64,000 nt of DNA from Anaerovirgula multivorans (lineage in GTDB: Bacteria; Bacillota; Clostridia; Peptostreptococcales; Natronincolaceae): NCBI RefSeq assembly GCF_900188145.1, contig NZ_FZOJ01000009.1, forward strand, positions 1 to 64,000, read 5' to 3'. The notes under the pieces were generated by a model. It did no database searches, was not told the origin of the DNA, and worked only from the letters and a program-made list of their open reading frames with translations. Position numbers and translations under genes: made by a program. This document shows positions 8,321 to 17,296 of the stretch, piece after piece. Position 1 is the first letter of the stretch; the number at the start of each line of letters is the position of its first letter.

Positions 8321-8383
8321 ATCAAAAATAAAAACAATTGATTATTTTTATAGTTTTTGTGGAATTATTGTAATAGATTCTAT

Positions 8384-8412
8384 TTGACAATCCTATAATT
8401 ATTTTATAAAAT
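8384..8412 (+). promoter_or_regulatory. ctsR-mcsA-mcsB-clpC promoter
   Basis: TTGACA (8384-8389), 17-base spacer, TAAAAT (8407-8412). The CtsR operator begins four bases downstream, so repressor binding would cover the transcription start. Confidence 0.82.
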
Positions 8413-8415
8413 AAA

Positions 8416-8432
8416 AGTCAAAGAAGGTCAAA
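8416..8432 (+). promoter_or_regulatory. CtsR operator
   Basis: AGTCAAA-GAA-GGTCAAA is the heptad direct repeat with a three-base spacer known as the CtsR box (consensus RGTCAAA-NAN-RGTCAAA). It lies between the -10 element and the ctsR ribosome-binding site, implying autoregulation of the four-gene operon and heat induction. Confidence 0.92.
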
Positions 8433-8444
8433 AGAGGTGATGCT

Positions 8445-8903
8445 ATGGCTAGGATTAGCGATATTATTGAAACTTTTTTAAAAGAACTGATTGAAGATAG
8501 TAAGAATAGCACAATAGAAATTCAGAGGAATGAATTAGCCAAATATTTTGATTGTTCTCCGTCTCAAATTAACTACGTATTAATGACCCGCTTTGACCAT
8601 GCACAGGGTTATTATGTGGAGAGCTATAGGGGGGGAGGAGGATATATAAAAATCAGGCAGCTAATATTTGATGAAGATGAGGGTATACATTATATTATTA
8701 CAAAAAAAATAGGAAGTAATATTACAAAAACAGAGGGGAATCGATTGATTAAATCTCTTTTGGAAAGAGGTATCATTTCCCTCAGAGAGTCGAGGCTTAT
8801 GAAGGCTGCTATTGATGATGCAGCCATTATATCACCCTTAAATATAAAGGATCAAATTAGAGCAAATATATTTAAAAATATGCTAGGAGCATTATTGGAA
8901 TAG
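8445..8903 (+). CDS. ctsR: CtsR, repressor of class III heat-shock genes
   Basis: A 152-residue dimeric DNA-binding repressor. The N-terminal winged helix-turn-helix includes SPSQINYVLMTRF and the glycine-rich wing YRGGGGYIKI (about residues 61-70) that reads the operator and senses heat. The C-terminal dimerisation half is present and the length is normal for the family. It is first in an operon whose other products (McsA, McsB, ClpC) inactivate or degrade it. Its own operator lies just upstream, so it represses itself. The ATG follows AGAGGTGAT. Confidence 0.97.
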   Translation: MARISDIIETFLKELIEDSKNSTIEIQRNELAKYFDCSPSQINYVLMTRFDHAQGYYVESYRGGGGYIKIRQLIFDEDEGIHYIITKKIGSNITKTEGNRLIKSLLERGIISLRESRLMKAAIDDAAIISPLNIKDQIRANIFKNMLGALLE

Positions 8904-8913
8904 GAGGGAGAAC

Positions 8914-9423
8914 ATGATTTGCGAAGATTGTAATAGTAGGAAGGCTACTGTTCATATGACGAAAATCATACAGGGAAAGAAGGAAGAAGTACATTTATGT
9001 GAAGAGTGCGCCAGAGCAAAGGAAGCTTTGAATTTTGAAAACTCCTTATCCATACACAATTTTTTGGCAGGGTTATTAGATATCAATGCTGACCCACAAT
9101 TTCAAACTCAATATAGTGGAGTCCAACAATGTAGTCAGTGCGGCGCTACCTATGATAGATTTAAGCATATGGGAAGGCTAGGCTGTAGCCAGTGCTATGA
9201 GGTATTTAGAGAAAGATTGGCTCCTCTGATTAGAAAGGTACAGGGCAATGTAAATCATACAGGAAAAGCGCCAAAACGGGCTGGAGGTATTATCCGTTTA
9301 AGAAGAGAAGTAAATCAATTAAAGCAACAATTAAGAGAAGCCATTCATCAACAAGCCTTTGAAAAGGCGGCTGAGTTAAGGGATCAAATTAATGAGCTTG
9401 AAGGCCGTATTGAAGGAATGTAG
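8914..9423 (+). CDS. mcsA: McsA, activator of the arginine kinase McsB
   Basis: A 169-residue zinc-binding adaptor. CEDC at residues 3-6 and CEEC at 29-32 form the first zinc site, and CSQCG and CSQCY in the middle of the protein form the second. The C-terminal ~40 residues are a UVR motif (QQAFEKAAELRDQI), which in this family contacts McsB/ClpC. McsA activates McsB kinase activity and links it to stress from heat, metals and thiol damage. It starts ten bases after ctsR with TAGGAGGG overlapping the ctsR stop. Confidence 0.95.
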   Translation: MICEDCNSRKATVHMTKIIQGKKEEVHLCEECARAKEALNFENSLSIHNFLAGLLDINADPQFQTQYSGVQQCSQCGATYDRFKHMGRLGCSQCYEVFRERLAPLIRKVQGNVNHTGKAPKRAGGIIRLRREVNQLKQQLREAIHQQAFEKAAELRDQINELEGRIEGM

Positions 9424-9434
9424 GAGGGATAAAG

Positions 9435-10457
9435 ATGACAGGATGGTTAAAGGAAACAGGACCTCAATCAGATATTGTTATTAGTAGTAGAGTGAGAACG
9501 GCTAGAAACATTGAGGAAATTCCATTTCCCCATAGTTTAAGTGAGATTTCAGCTAAGGAAGTAGTCGAAAAGGTTTATCATGGTATATTAGTAGGAAATA
9601 CAGGATTCAAGGATGACTTTAAATTAATTGCTATAAAAGACTTAGAGGAAATTGATCGATTAAATTATATTGAAAAGCATTTAATTAGCCCTGACTTAGC
9701 TAAAAATACTGTTATAGGCAATATCTTAATCAATACAGAGGAAACCATAAGTATCATGATTAACGAAGAAGATCATATAAGGATCCAATGTTTGCTTCCA
9801 GGATTACAATTAGATCAAGCTTTAGATGTTGCTGATAAAATAGATGATTTGCTAGAGGAAAAAATTAATTATGCCTTTGATGAAGAATTAGGTTATCTAA
9901 CTGCCTGCCCTACTAATTTGGGAACAGGCATTCGAGCCTCTGTAATGCTACATTTACCAGCTTTAAGCCTTACTGGATATATTCAGGCAGTTTTACGGGC
10001 AGCAGGGCAAATAGGATTAGCGGTTCGAGGTATTTACGGAGAGGGCACTGAATTTTTAGGAAATCTCTATCAAATATCTAATCAAGTAACCTTAGGAGTA
10101 ACAGAAAGAGAAATTATTAGAAATCTGCACGATGTTACAATGCAAATTACAGAAAAGGAACGGGCAGCTAGGAAAAATCTATTAAATACTAAGAAAATTG
10201 AATTAGAGGATAGGGTATTTCGATCCTTTGGGATCTTAAAAAATGCTAGAAAAATAACAGGTAATGAAGCAATGCAATTAATTTCTGATGTTAAATTAGG
10301 AGCAAGTTTGGGACTAATTGAAGAAGTGAAAATAGAAAAAATAAACAGCCTTATTACTATGATTCAACCGGGATTTTTACAAAAACATTATAAAACATCG
10401 TTAAATTCTATTGATAGAGATATAAAAAGAGCAGAATTAATAAGAAATACATTATAG
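9435..10457 (+). CDS. mcsB: McsB protein-arginine kinase
   Basis: A 340-residue ATP:guanido phosphotransferase-type kinase that phosphorylates arginines on proteins, marking them for ClpC-ClpP. It has the substrate-loop region SSRVRTARNI, the acidic NEEDHIRIQ stretch, and TACPTNLGTG with the conserved cysteine of guanidino kinases. RDIKRA at residues 328-333 matches the RDxxRA allosteric phosphoarginine-binding motif of McsB. The protein is slightly shorter than the Bacillus enzyme at its C-terminus. It sits between mcsA and clpC, spaced 11 and 15 bases. Confidence 0.96.
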   Translation: MTGWLKETGPQSDIVISSRVRTARNIEEIPFPHSLSEISAKEVVEKVYHGILVGNTGFKDDFKLIAIKDLEEIDRLNYIEKHLISPDLAKNTVIGNILINTEETISIMINEEDHIRIQCLLPGLQLDQALDVADKIDDLLEEKINYAFDEELGYLTACPTNLGTGIRASVMLHLPALSLTGYIQAVLRAAGQIGLAVRGIYGEGTEFLGNLYQISNQVTLGVTEREIIRNLHDVTMQITEKERAARKNLLNTKKIELEDRVFRSFGILKNARKITGNEAMQLISDVKLGASLGLIEEVKIEKINSLITMIQPGFLQKHYKTSLNSIDRDIKRAELIRNTL

Positions 10458-10472
10458 AAGGAGGATATTTAT

Positions 10473-12911
10473 ATGTCAATGCATGGTAGATTTACTGAGA
10501 GAGCACAACAGGCAGTTATTTTATCCCAACAATGTGCTCAACAGTTAGGCCATAACTATGTAGGAACAGAACATATATTATTGGGCTTGTTGCAGGAGGG
10601 GGAAGGAATTGCTGCAAAAGCTCTAAAGAATCTAGGAGTAGAAGTTGCGCAATTACAAGAAAGTATTATTAATATAGTGGGGAAAGGACAGCCTCAAAAT
10701 CAGTTGATGGGGTTCACCCCAAGAACGAAAAGGGTTTTTGAATTAAGCTTTGAAGAAGCCAGAAGCTTGGGGCATAGCTATATAGGGACAGAGCATCTAT
10801 TATTGGGGTTGATTAAAGAAAAGGAAGGCATCGCTGCTAAGGTGTTAGTAGAAATGGGAGTAAGTCTTGAAAAGGCAAAGGAAGAAGTGTTAAAGCTCTT
10901 AAACGCTAAAGGACCTCAAAACAATAATACCAATGTTAATAAAAGAAGTGCTATTGATACCCCTACATTAAACAAATATAGTCGGGATTTGAATCAGATG
11001 GCAAGAGAAGGGAAAATTGATCCCGTTATTGGAAGAGATAAAGAGATTCAGAGGGTTATACAAATATTAAGTAGAAGAACAAAAAACAACCCTTGTCTAG
11101 TAGGTGAACCTGGAGTTGGTAAAACAGCAGTGGCAGAAGGGTTAGCACAGCAAATTGTAGAAGGAAATGTTCCTGAAAGTTTAAAGGAAAAAAGAGTTAC
11201 TACTCTAGATTTGTCTGGAATGCTGGCGGGGGCAAAATATAGAGGAGAGTTTGAAGACCGTTTAAAAAAGGCCATGGAGGAAATCAGGCAGGCGGGAGAC
11301 ATTATTCTCTTTATTGATGAAATTCATACGATAATTGGCGCTGGAGCTGCTGAAGGAGCCATTGATGCTTCAAATATATTAAAACCAGCCTTAGCCCGTG
11401 GAGAATTACAGACCATAGGTGCAACAACGATAGATGAGTATAGAAAGCATATTGAAAAAGACGCAGCTTTAGAGCGCAGGTTTCAGCCTATAACTATTGA
11501 AGAACCTTCTGTAGAAGATACAATACAGATTTTGGAGGGGTTAAGAGATAAATATGAAGCTCATCATAGAGTAAAGATTGAGGATGAGGCCTTGAAAGCA
11601 GCGGCAGAGTTGTCTCATAGGTATATTACTGATAGATTTTTACCAGATAAGGCTATTGATTTAATTGATGAGGCTGCTTCAAAGATTAGACTTAAGGTGG
11701 TAACTGCACCACCAGATTTAAAGGACTTAGAAGAAGAAATAGAAAATTTAGGAAAAGAAAAAGAGGAAGCTATCAGTCTTCAAGATTTTGAAAGAGCCGC
11801 CCAAATTAGAGATAGAGAGAAGGCTGTTATACAGGAACTCCAGGAAAGACAGAACAGTTGGAGAAATAAGACCCAAACCAATAAAGCTACCGTAGATGTT
11901 GAAGAAATTGCAGAGGTTGTTTCTGACTGGACGGGAGTACCAGTTACAAAGCTGCAGCAGGAGGAGTCCGAAAGACTGCTTCATATGGAAGATATATTGC
12001 ATGAAAGGGTAATAGGACAGGAGGAGGCTGTAAAATCAGTGGCTCGAGCTATAAGAAGAGCTCGTGTAGGGTTAAAGGATCCCAAAAGGCCTATTGGTTC
12101 CTTTATCTTCTTAGGACCTACTGGAGTAGGAAAAACAGAATTATCAAGGGCTCTGGCAGAAGCTATGTTTGGTGATGAAGATGCTATGATTCGAGTAGAT
12201 ATGTCGGAATATATGGAAAAACATACGGTATCTCGATTAATTGGTTCTCCTCCAGGATATGTAGGCTTTGATGAAGGAGGACAGTTAACAGAAAAGGTTA
12301 GGAGAAAGCCTTATTCTGTCATCCTGTTTGATGAAATTGAAAAGGCACATCCTGACGTGTTTAATGTATTATTACAGATATTAGATGATGGCCGATTAAC
12401 AGATGCAAAAGGAAAAACTGTGGATTTCAAAAACACCATCATCATCATGACCTCCAATGTTGGAGCTCATACCATTAAAAAACAGAAGACTCTTGGATTT
12501 GCTGTTAATGAAGATGATATGGCTAAAAATGAGTATGAAAAAATGAAGGATAATGTTATGGAGGATCTAAGAAGAAGCTTCAGGCCCGAATTTTTAAACA
12601 GAATCGATGATATTATCGTTTTCCATAGTTTAGATAGAGAATATATTACAAAGATTGTGGATTTAATGATAAAGGATTTAATTAAACGGTTAGAAAAATT
12701 AGAAATAACGGTGGATGTTACTGAAAAAGCAAAGGAGCATATTGCAGATAAAGGCTATGATCCTCAGTTTGGTGCAAGACCTTTAAAAAGAGCAATACAA
12801 AAATTGATTGAGGATAAGATATCGGAGGAGCTGCTAAAAGGCACAATTTATTCAGGAAGTCATGTGGAGATTGATTTTGTAAATGAGGAATTGGTAGTTA
12901 ATAAAAAATAA
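10473..12911 (+). CDS. clpC: ClpC AAA+ unfoldase
   Basis: An 812-residue Hsp100 ATPase that unfolds proteins for ClpP and reads phosphoarginine tags. In order: a double Clp N-domain (about residues 1-145), first AAA+ module with Walker A GEPGVGKT at 211-218, a UVR-containing coiled-coil middle segment ([15 protein letters not shown]), second AAA+ module with GPTGVGKT at 548-555, and the C-terminal D2-small domain. It is last of the CtsR operon. clpP is not in the window. The start ATG follows GAAGGAGG. Confidence 0.97.
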   Translation: MSMHGRFTERAQQAVILSQQCAQQLGHNYVGTEHILLGLLQEGEGIAAKALKNLGVEVAQLQESIINIVGKGQPQNQLMGFTPRTKRVFELSFEEARSLGHSYIGTEHLLLGLIKEKEGIAAKVLVEMGVSLEKAKEEVLKLLNAKGPQNNNTNVNKRSAIDTPTLNKYSRDLNQMAREGKIDPVIGRDKEIQRVIQILSRRTKNNPCLVGEPGVGKTAVAEGLAQQIVEGNVPESLKEKRVTTLDLSGMLAGAKYRGEFEDRLKKAMEEIRQAGDIILFIDEIHTIIGAGAAEGAIDASNILKPALARGELQTIGATTIDEYRKHIEKDAALERRFQPITIEEPSVEDTIQILEGLRDKYEAHHRVKIEDEALKAAAELSHRYITDRFLPDKAIDLIDEAASKIRLKVVTAPPDLKDLEEEIENLGKEKEEAISLQDFERAAQIRDREKAVIQELQERQNSWRNKTQTNKATVDVEEIAEVVSDWTGVPVTKLQQEESERLLHMEDILHERVIGQEEAVKSVARAIRRARVGLKDPKRPIGSFIFLGPTGVGKTELSRALAEAMFGDEDAMIRVDMSEYMEKHTVSRLIGSPPGYVGFDEGGQLTEKVRRKPYSVILFDEIEKAHPDVFNVLLQILDDGRLTDAKGKTVDFKNTIIIMTSNVGAHTIKKQKTLGFAVNEDDMAKNEYEKMKDNVMEDLRRSFRPEFLNRIDDIIVFHSLDREYITKIVDLMIKDLIKRLEKLEITVDVTEKAKEHIADKGYDPQFGARPLKRAIQKLIEDKISEELLKGTIYSGSHVEIDFVNEELVVNKK

Positions 12912-12920
12912 GTGATTAGG

Positions 12921-12954
12921 AAGAGGTGGGGAGGAGAAATCCTTCCCACTTCCA
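12921..12954 (+). terminator. terminator after clpC
   Basis: GTGGGGAGGA - GAAA - TCCTTCCCAC with one G-U pair, extended by GGAAG/CTTCC beyond a small bulge. The T-tract is weak. Downstream, GTATATGC (12982) and GCATATAC (13005) form a second 8-bp hairpin before radA. Confidence 0.6.
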
Positions 12955-13071
12955 TTTGTTAAAATAATGGATATAATATAGGTATATGCTTTTATAATTT
13001 AGGGGCATATACTTATAGTATACTAAAGGTAATTATGAATAAAAATAAACGGTGGGTAGGCAGGTGAAGTT

Positions 13072-14436
13072 ATGGCAAAAGTGAAAACTAAATATATTTG
13101 TCAACAGTGTGGTTATGAAAGTCCAAAATGGTTGGGGCGGTGTATGGGATGTAATGAATGGAATACAATGGAAGAAGAAGTCATAATTAATAGAAAGGAT
13201 TTTAAAAGATCTCCCACGATTGTAAGCAGCTCTAAACCTCAGTTAATTAAATCTGTTAAATCTGGAGCCTATGAAAGATACAATACTGAGATTAATGAAT
13301 TGAATCGTGTTTTGGGGGGAGGCTTGGTTAAGGGCTCTCTAACTTTAATATCAGGAGAACCAGGGATTGGGAAGTCTACTTTGATTCTTCAAGCTAGTAG
13401 TAAAATTGCTGAAAAGTATGGAAAGGTATTATATGTTTCTGGAGAGGAATCAGAAGAACAAATAAAGATGAGGGCAGAAAGGTTAGAGGCCTTAGCAGAT
13501 TCTTTATATATTGTTTCAGAAACGAATATAGATGTAATTGAAGGATATATCAATGAAATGGAACCTGCCTTTGTGTTGATTGACTCTGTTCAGACATTAT
13601 TTAAGGAGGAATTAACCTCTGCTCCTGGTAGCGTTTCTCAAGTGAAGGAATGCGTTAATAACCTAATGAGGATCGGAAAATCTAAAAACATTCCTATGTT
13701 TATTGTAGCTCATGTCACCAAACAGGGGGAACTGGCAGGACCTAGAGTATTGGAACACATGGTGGATACTGTATTGCATTTTGAGGGAGAAAGAACTCAA
13801 GAATATCGAATATTAAGAGCCTTAAAGAATAGATTTGGTACTACTAGTGAAATCGGTGTCTTTGAAATGATTCAGGAGGGCTTAATAGAGGTTACTAATC
13901 CTTCTGCAATTTTTTTAGAATCCCTTAATACTGAAGCGGAAGGTTCTATTGTAGTGGCAATGGTAGAAGGAACAAGACCTATATTAATAGAAATACAGGC
14001 GTTAGTCACACCCACAAATGCAGGATTTCCAAGAAGAACTGCGGTTGGAGTAGATTTAAACAGGTTAAATCTCATTATAGCAGTGCTAGAAAAGAAAGTA
14101 GGCCTACCTTTAATGAATCAAGATATCTATATAAATGTAGTAGGAGGATTAAAGCTAGAGGGGACTTCTGCTGACCTAGGGGTAGCTATGGCTATTTATT
14201 CTAGTATGCAGGGAATTGCTATGGCTTCTAAGGATACGATGGTGATTGGCGAAATTAGTTTAACAGGAGATTTAAGACCTGTTAGTCACACAGAAAAGAT
14301 GGTGAAGGAAGCAGAAAAAATGGGGTTTACTACCTGTATTGTCTCTGAAAGAAGCAAGCTGAGAACTGAAGATGCTACTAAAATAAGAATCAAAGGAGTG
14401 AACACCTTAAGAGAAGCATTGCACTTTATAAAATGA
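13072..14436 (+). CDS. radA: RadA DNA-repair ATPase
   Basis: A 454-residue RecA-like branch-migration ATPase used in recombination repair. The N-terminal four-cysteine zinc finger is CQQCGYESPKWLGRCMGC. Walker A is GEPGIGKST (95-103), the RadA signature KNRFG is at 252-256, and a Lon-protease-like domain occupies the C-terminal third. Length is normal. Its stop overlaps the beginning of a dispersed repeat. radA before disA is the usual Firmicutes order, and RadA is known to interact with DisA in Bacillus. Confidence 0.97.
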   Translation: MAKVKTKYICQQCGYESPKWLGRCMGCNEWNTMEEEVIINRKDFKRSPTIVSSSKPQLIKSVKSGAYERYNTEINELNRVLGGGLVKGSLTLISGEPGIGKSTLILQASSKIAEKYGKVLYVSGEESEEQIKMRAERLEALADSLYIVSETNIDVIEGYINEMEPAFVLIDSVQTLFKEELTSAPGSVSQVKECVNNLMRIGKSKNIPMFIVAHVTKQGELAGPRVLEHMVDTVLHFEGERTQEYRILRALKNRFGTTSEIGVFEMIQEGLIEVTNPSAIFLESLNTEAEGSIVVAMVEGTRPILIEIQALVTPTNAGFPRRTAVGVDLNRLNLIIAVLEKKVGLPLMNQDIYINVVGGLKLEGTSADLGVAMAIYSSMQGIAMASKDTMVIGEISLTGDLRPVSHTEKMVKEAEKMGFTTCIVSERSKLRTEDATKIRIKGVNTLREALHFIK

Positions 14437-14540
14437 GACTTAATTCATAAGTAGACAACCGAAAGTTTGATTTGCAACTTTCGTGTTGGTCACTTAGTTT
14501 GTTTATCTAAAGCGAGAGGTTCAGCAATACACCGAAAGGG
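14431..14540 (+). repeat. dispersed repeat family A, copy 2
   Basis: It begins at the radA stop codon. The first ~75 bases are nearly identical to the copy at 22774: ATGAGAYTTAATTCATAAG, then GTAGACAACC, hairpin CGAAAGTT/AACTTTCG, then GTGTTGGTCACTTAG and GTTTATCTA. It ends with GCGAGAGGTTCAGCAATACACCGAAAGG, the same terminal module as copies 1 and 3, but lacks the ~75-base middle of copy 3. Confidence 0.8.
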
Positions 14541-14662
14541 AAATCAATAAATATTTAAAGAAGATAGATTAATTTCTGGATTACTTGGTAAAATAATGAT
14601 AAAATAATATGTTGAATTTTACTATATCTAACAAAAAAGCTAAAGAAAGGAGGCGTGAGGAA

Positions 14663-15742
14663 TTGGTTAAAGAAGAACTAAGTAAAGAAGAGGAACTAAT
14701 AGAAACTTTAAAAATGCTAGCTCCAGGTACTCCCTTAAGAGAAGGATTAGAAAATTTATTAAAGGCAAAAACAGGTGCATTGATTGTTATTTCAGATAGT
14801 GAAGATATTATGGATATTGTAGATGGTGGATTTCATATAAATATAGACTTCTCTCCTGCTTATATATATGAATTAGGTAAAATGGATGGAGCTATTATCT
14901 TGAGCCATGATGCAAAAAAAATTCTTTATGCCAATGCACAGCTTATTCCAGATTCTTCTATTCCTTCAAGTGAAACTGGCATTCGCCATCGAATTTCAGA
15001 AAGGGTGGCTAAAGAAACCGGTGAAATTGTAATTGCTATTTCTCAAAGACGTAATATTATTACTCTTTATAAAGGCTATCATAAATATGTTATACAAGAT
15101 ACCCATAAAATCCTGAATAAGGCAAATCAAGCTATACAAACCTTAGAAAAGTATAGAATTTCATTAGATAGGGCTATGACTAGTCTCAGTGCCTTGGAAT
15201 TTGAAGATTTAGCAACAGTGTATGATGTGGCATTAGTTCTGCAAAGAACAGAAATGGTAATGAAAATCGCCTATGAAATTGAAAAGTTTATTTATGAACT
15301 AGGAAATGAAGGTAGATTGGTAAGCATGCAGTTAGAAGAATTGGTGGCAAATGTAAAGGAAGATGGTAAACATGTAGTTTATGATTATAATGCTGGTTTT
15401 GAAGGAGATTACGAAACCATACAAAAATCAATTAAATCCTTATCTTCAGAGGAAATGTTAAATCTAACCAACATCTCAAAAATTTTAGGTTATGGAAACA
15501 ATGTCAGTGCATTAGATTTAGCTGTTTCGCCAAAGGGATATAGAATTTTAACAAAGATCCCCAGACTACCTATCAGTGTAGTAGATAATCTGGTAAAGCA
15601 GTTTAACAGCTTTCAAAAAACCCTAAAGGCCTCTATTGAACAACTAGATGATGTAGAGGGCATTGGTGAAGTAAGGGCCAGAGCTATTAAAGAAGGGCTA
15701 AGAAGATTACAAGAGCAAGTGCTGCTAGATAGGCATATATAA
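14663..15742 (+). CDS. disA: DisA, DNA-integrity scanning diadenylate cyclase
   Basis: A 359-residue octameric enzyme that makes cyclic di-AMP from two ATP while scanning DNA for branched structures. The N-terminal diadenylate cyclase domain has D-G-A at 75-77 and R-H-R at 108-110, the same numbering as in Thermotoga DisA. A helical linker and a C-terminal RuvA-like HhH domain ([17 protein letters not shown]) follow. I chose the TTG at 14663 because AAAGGAGG lies nine bases before it and the length then matches known DisA. The longer frame from ATG 14609 has no ribosome-binding site. A convergent terminator follows. Confidence 0.95.
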   Translation: MVKEELSKEEELIETLKMLAPGTPLREGLENLLKAKTGALIVISDSEDIMDIVDGGFHINIDFSPAYIYELGKMDGAIILSHDAKKILYANAQLIPDSSIPSSETGIRHRISERVAKETGEIVIAISQRRNIITLYKGYHKYVIQDTHKILNKANQAIQTLEKYRISLDRAMTSLSALEFEDLATVYDVALVLQRTEMVMKIAYEIEKFIYELGNEGRLVSMQLEELVANVKEDGKHVVYDYNAGFEGDYETIQKSIKSLSSEEMLNLTNISKILGYGNNVSALDLAVSPKGYRILTKIPRLPISVVDNLVKQFNSFQKTLKASIEQLDDVEGIGEVRARAIKEGLRRLQEQVLLDRHI

Positions 15743-15755
15743 ATGAATAACAACA

Positions 15756-15795
15756 AAAGCCATGAAGTTTTATATAGCTAAAACTTCATGGCTTT
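15756..15795. terminator. bidirectional terminator between convergent genes
   Basis: AAAGCCATGAAGTTTTA and TAAAACTTCATGGCTTT form a perfect 17-bp stem with a six-base loop between disA (plus) and the minus-strand gene. A/T-rich flanks serve both directions. Confidence 0.85.
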
Positions 15796-15808
15796 AAACA
15801 ATTCGTTC

Positions 15809-16207
15809 CTAAAGCAATCCATATTTTCCTAAGGTCTTAAGTTGGTTATGGTGATAGTTACTTAATATTTCCTCTAGGTTCATATCAAAGAGGTTGCAAA
15901 GAGCCGCCATATAAAAAATATTTGTAGAGATTTCGTGTTCCATTTTTTCTTTGCAAACATCACATAAATTACCTTCTACATGAGTGGACATATAATCCTT
16001 TAGTTCAGAATAGGAAATATCAGGAGGTGATTCCTGCTTTTTAATATTTAATTGAACACAGCCACAAGAAGTAGCAGATTTTGCTGCAGCTCGATTGATG
16101 CGAGCACTGCTTTCCTGTAGCTTTGTTAATATATCTAAAACACTTTTATGTCTGATTAAAACATCATCGACTTTGTGTTGAAATTCTTCTATAGAAAACT
16201 TTTCCAT
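15809..16207 (-). CDS. MazG-like protein of unknown function
   Basis: A 132-residue, probably all-helical protein. The C-terminal half (GNLCDVCKEKMEHE, then NLFDMNLEEIL, then LKTLGKYGLL) is reminiscent of MazG-like/all-alpha NTP pyrophosphatases, with the E-x(2)-E pattern and a leucine-rich second helix. Catalytic residues cannot be assigned securely. There is an internal C-G-C and a C-x2-C pair (CDVC). The start at 16207 follows GAGGAGATG; a longer frame to 16375 has a hydrophobic, unlikely N-terminus without a ribosome site. It is transcribed towards disA and divergently from carD. Function not recognised. Confidence 0.6.
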   Translation of the reverse strand: MEKFSIEEFQHKVDDVLIRHKSVLDILTKLQESSARINRAAAKSATSCGCVQLNIKKQESPPDISYSELKDYMSTHVEGNLCDVCKEKMEHEISTNIFYMAALCNLFDMNLEEILSNYHHNQLKTLGKYGLL

Positions 16208-16428
16208 AATTACATCTCCTCGTTTATTAAGCATGTCAATAGCTATTATTAAATTTGTTAATAAAATGCGTCTAAGTCTTTCAAAATATACAGCATATTC
16301 AAGTAAAGCTACTATATGTAGAAATGATACCCTAATTGGCTGACTTAATATCATTATACTTTGATAATATGCCATTTGTCAATTAGAGGAAATTGCAAAA
16401 ATAAAATGTAACTATTAGAAAAATATGA

Positions 16429-16457
16429 TTGACATTAGATAACGCCTATGATAAAAT
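16429..16457 (+). promoter_or_regulatory. carD promoter 1
   Basis: TTGACA (16429-16434), 17-base spacer, TAAAAT (16452-16457). It is followed 40 bases later by a second near-consensus promoter. Confidence 0.8.
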
Positions 16458-16468
16458 AATGTTTTTAA

Positions 16469-16497
16469 TTGACATTTATAGCTTTCGGATGTATACT
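16469..16497 (+). promoter_or_regulatory. carD promoter 2
   Basis: TTGACA (16469-16474), 17-base spacer, TATACT (16492-16497), overlapped by TATAAT at 16497. It lies 38 bases before the carD start codon. Confidence 0.82.
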
Positions 16498-16534
16498 ATA
16501 ATTAGTGAAAAATGACAATTTGGGGGGGAAATAT

Positions 16535-17011
16535 ATGTATAATATTGGTGATAAAATTTCCTATCCTGTTCATGGTGCTGGTATCATCGAAGCTATTGAA
16601 GAAAAAGAGATACTAGGGAAATCAAGAAAGTATTATATCATGCGAATACCTTTAAATAATATGAAGGTAATGATCCCTTTGGATAATGTAGAAGATATAG
16701 GGGTGAGACCAGTTATAGGGCTAAAGGAAGTGGAACAGGTAATAGCTGTATTAGCGGCGGATGTTACAAAAATGCCTCAAAATTGGAATCGAAGGTATAG
16801 AGCAAATATGGATAGGATTAAAAGCGGGGACATTTATGAGGTGGCGGAAGTAGTTAGAAATCTAACCTTAAGAGATAGAGAAAAAGCATTATCCACAGGT
16901 GAGAGAAAAATATTAAACAATGCAAGACAAATTTTATTAAGTGAGATTATTCTAGCTGCTGATATGGATGAAAATGAAGCCGTTGAACTGATTGAAAAAG
17001 TAGTAAAATAA
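16535..17011 (+). CDS. CarD/CdnL-family RNA polymerase-binding regulator
   Basis: A 158-residue protein with an N-terminal CarD/TRCF-type RNA-polymerase-interacting domain (GDKISYPVHGAGIIEAIEEKE, about residues 4-60) and a C-terminal helical DNA-contacting half. Family members bind the RNA polymerase beta subunit and stabilise open complexes, notably at rRNA promoters. The start was set at 16535, six bases after GGGGGGG; an upstream in-frame ATG at 16505 has no ribosome site. It is driven by two tandem promoters and is monocistronic or weakly linked to the PIN/TRAM gene 285 bases on. Confidence 0.88.
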   Translation: MYNIGDKISYPVHGAGIIEAIEEKEILGKSRKYYIMRIPLNNMKVMIPLDNVEDIGVRPVIGLKEVEQVIAVLAADVTKMPQNWNRRYRANMDRIKSGDIYEVAEVVRNLTLRDREKALSTGERKILNNARQILLSEIILAADMDENEAVELIEKVVK

Positions 17012-17296
17012 TGATTTGTCCTCGAAAGGGGATTTATTTTTGTTGATAGCACATAAAATCTTGTTCTTTTTCTAGATATATTTTCCTATTATTCCTAAAA
17101 ACCATAGTATTCATTCTTTTATTTTAAAGTACCTTTTGTTACAATGTAAATGAAGTCGTTGATTACATCGAAAACGGATTTCTTTAGAATATTAGAATTA
17201 TTTTCTTTTAAATCTTCCTAAAAAGAGAAGAATTTATTGAATATGGATATTAAAAGCAAAAAAAATGGGAATAATTAAGGAATAGGAGGTGAAGGA

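Noticed and set aside
16208-16375. N-terminal extension of the MazG-like protein by 56 codons
   Set aside because: The extension lacks a ribosome site and is hydrophobic and unlike the family; GAGGAGATG marks the start at 16207.
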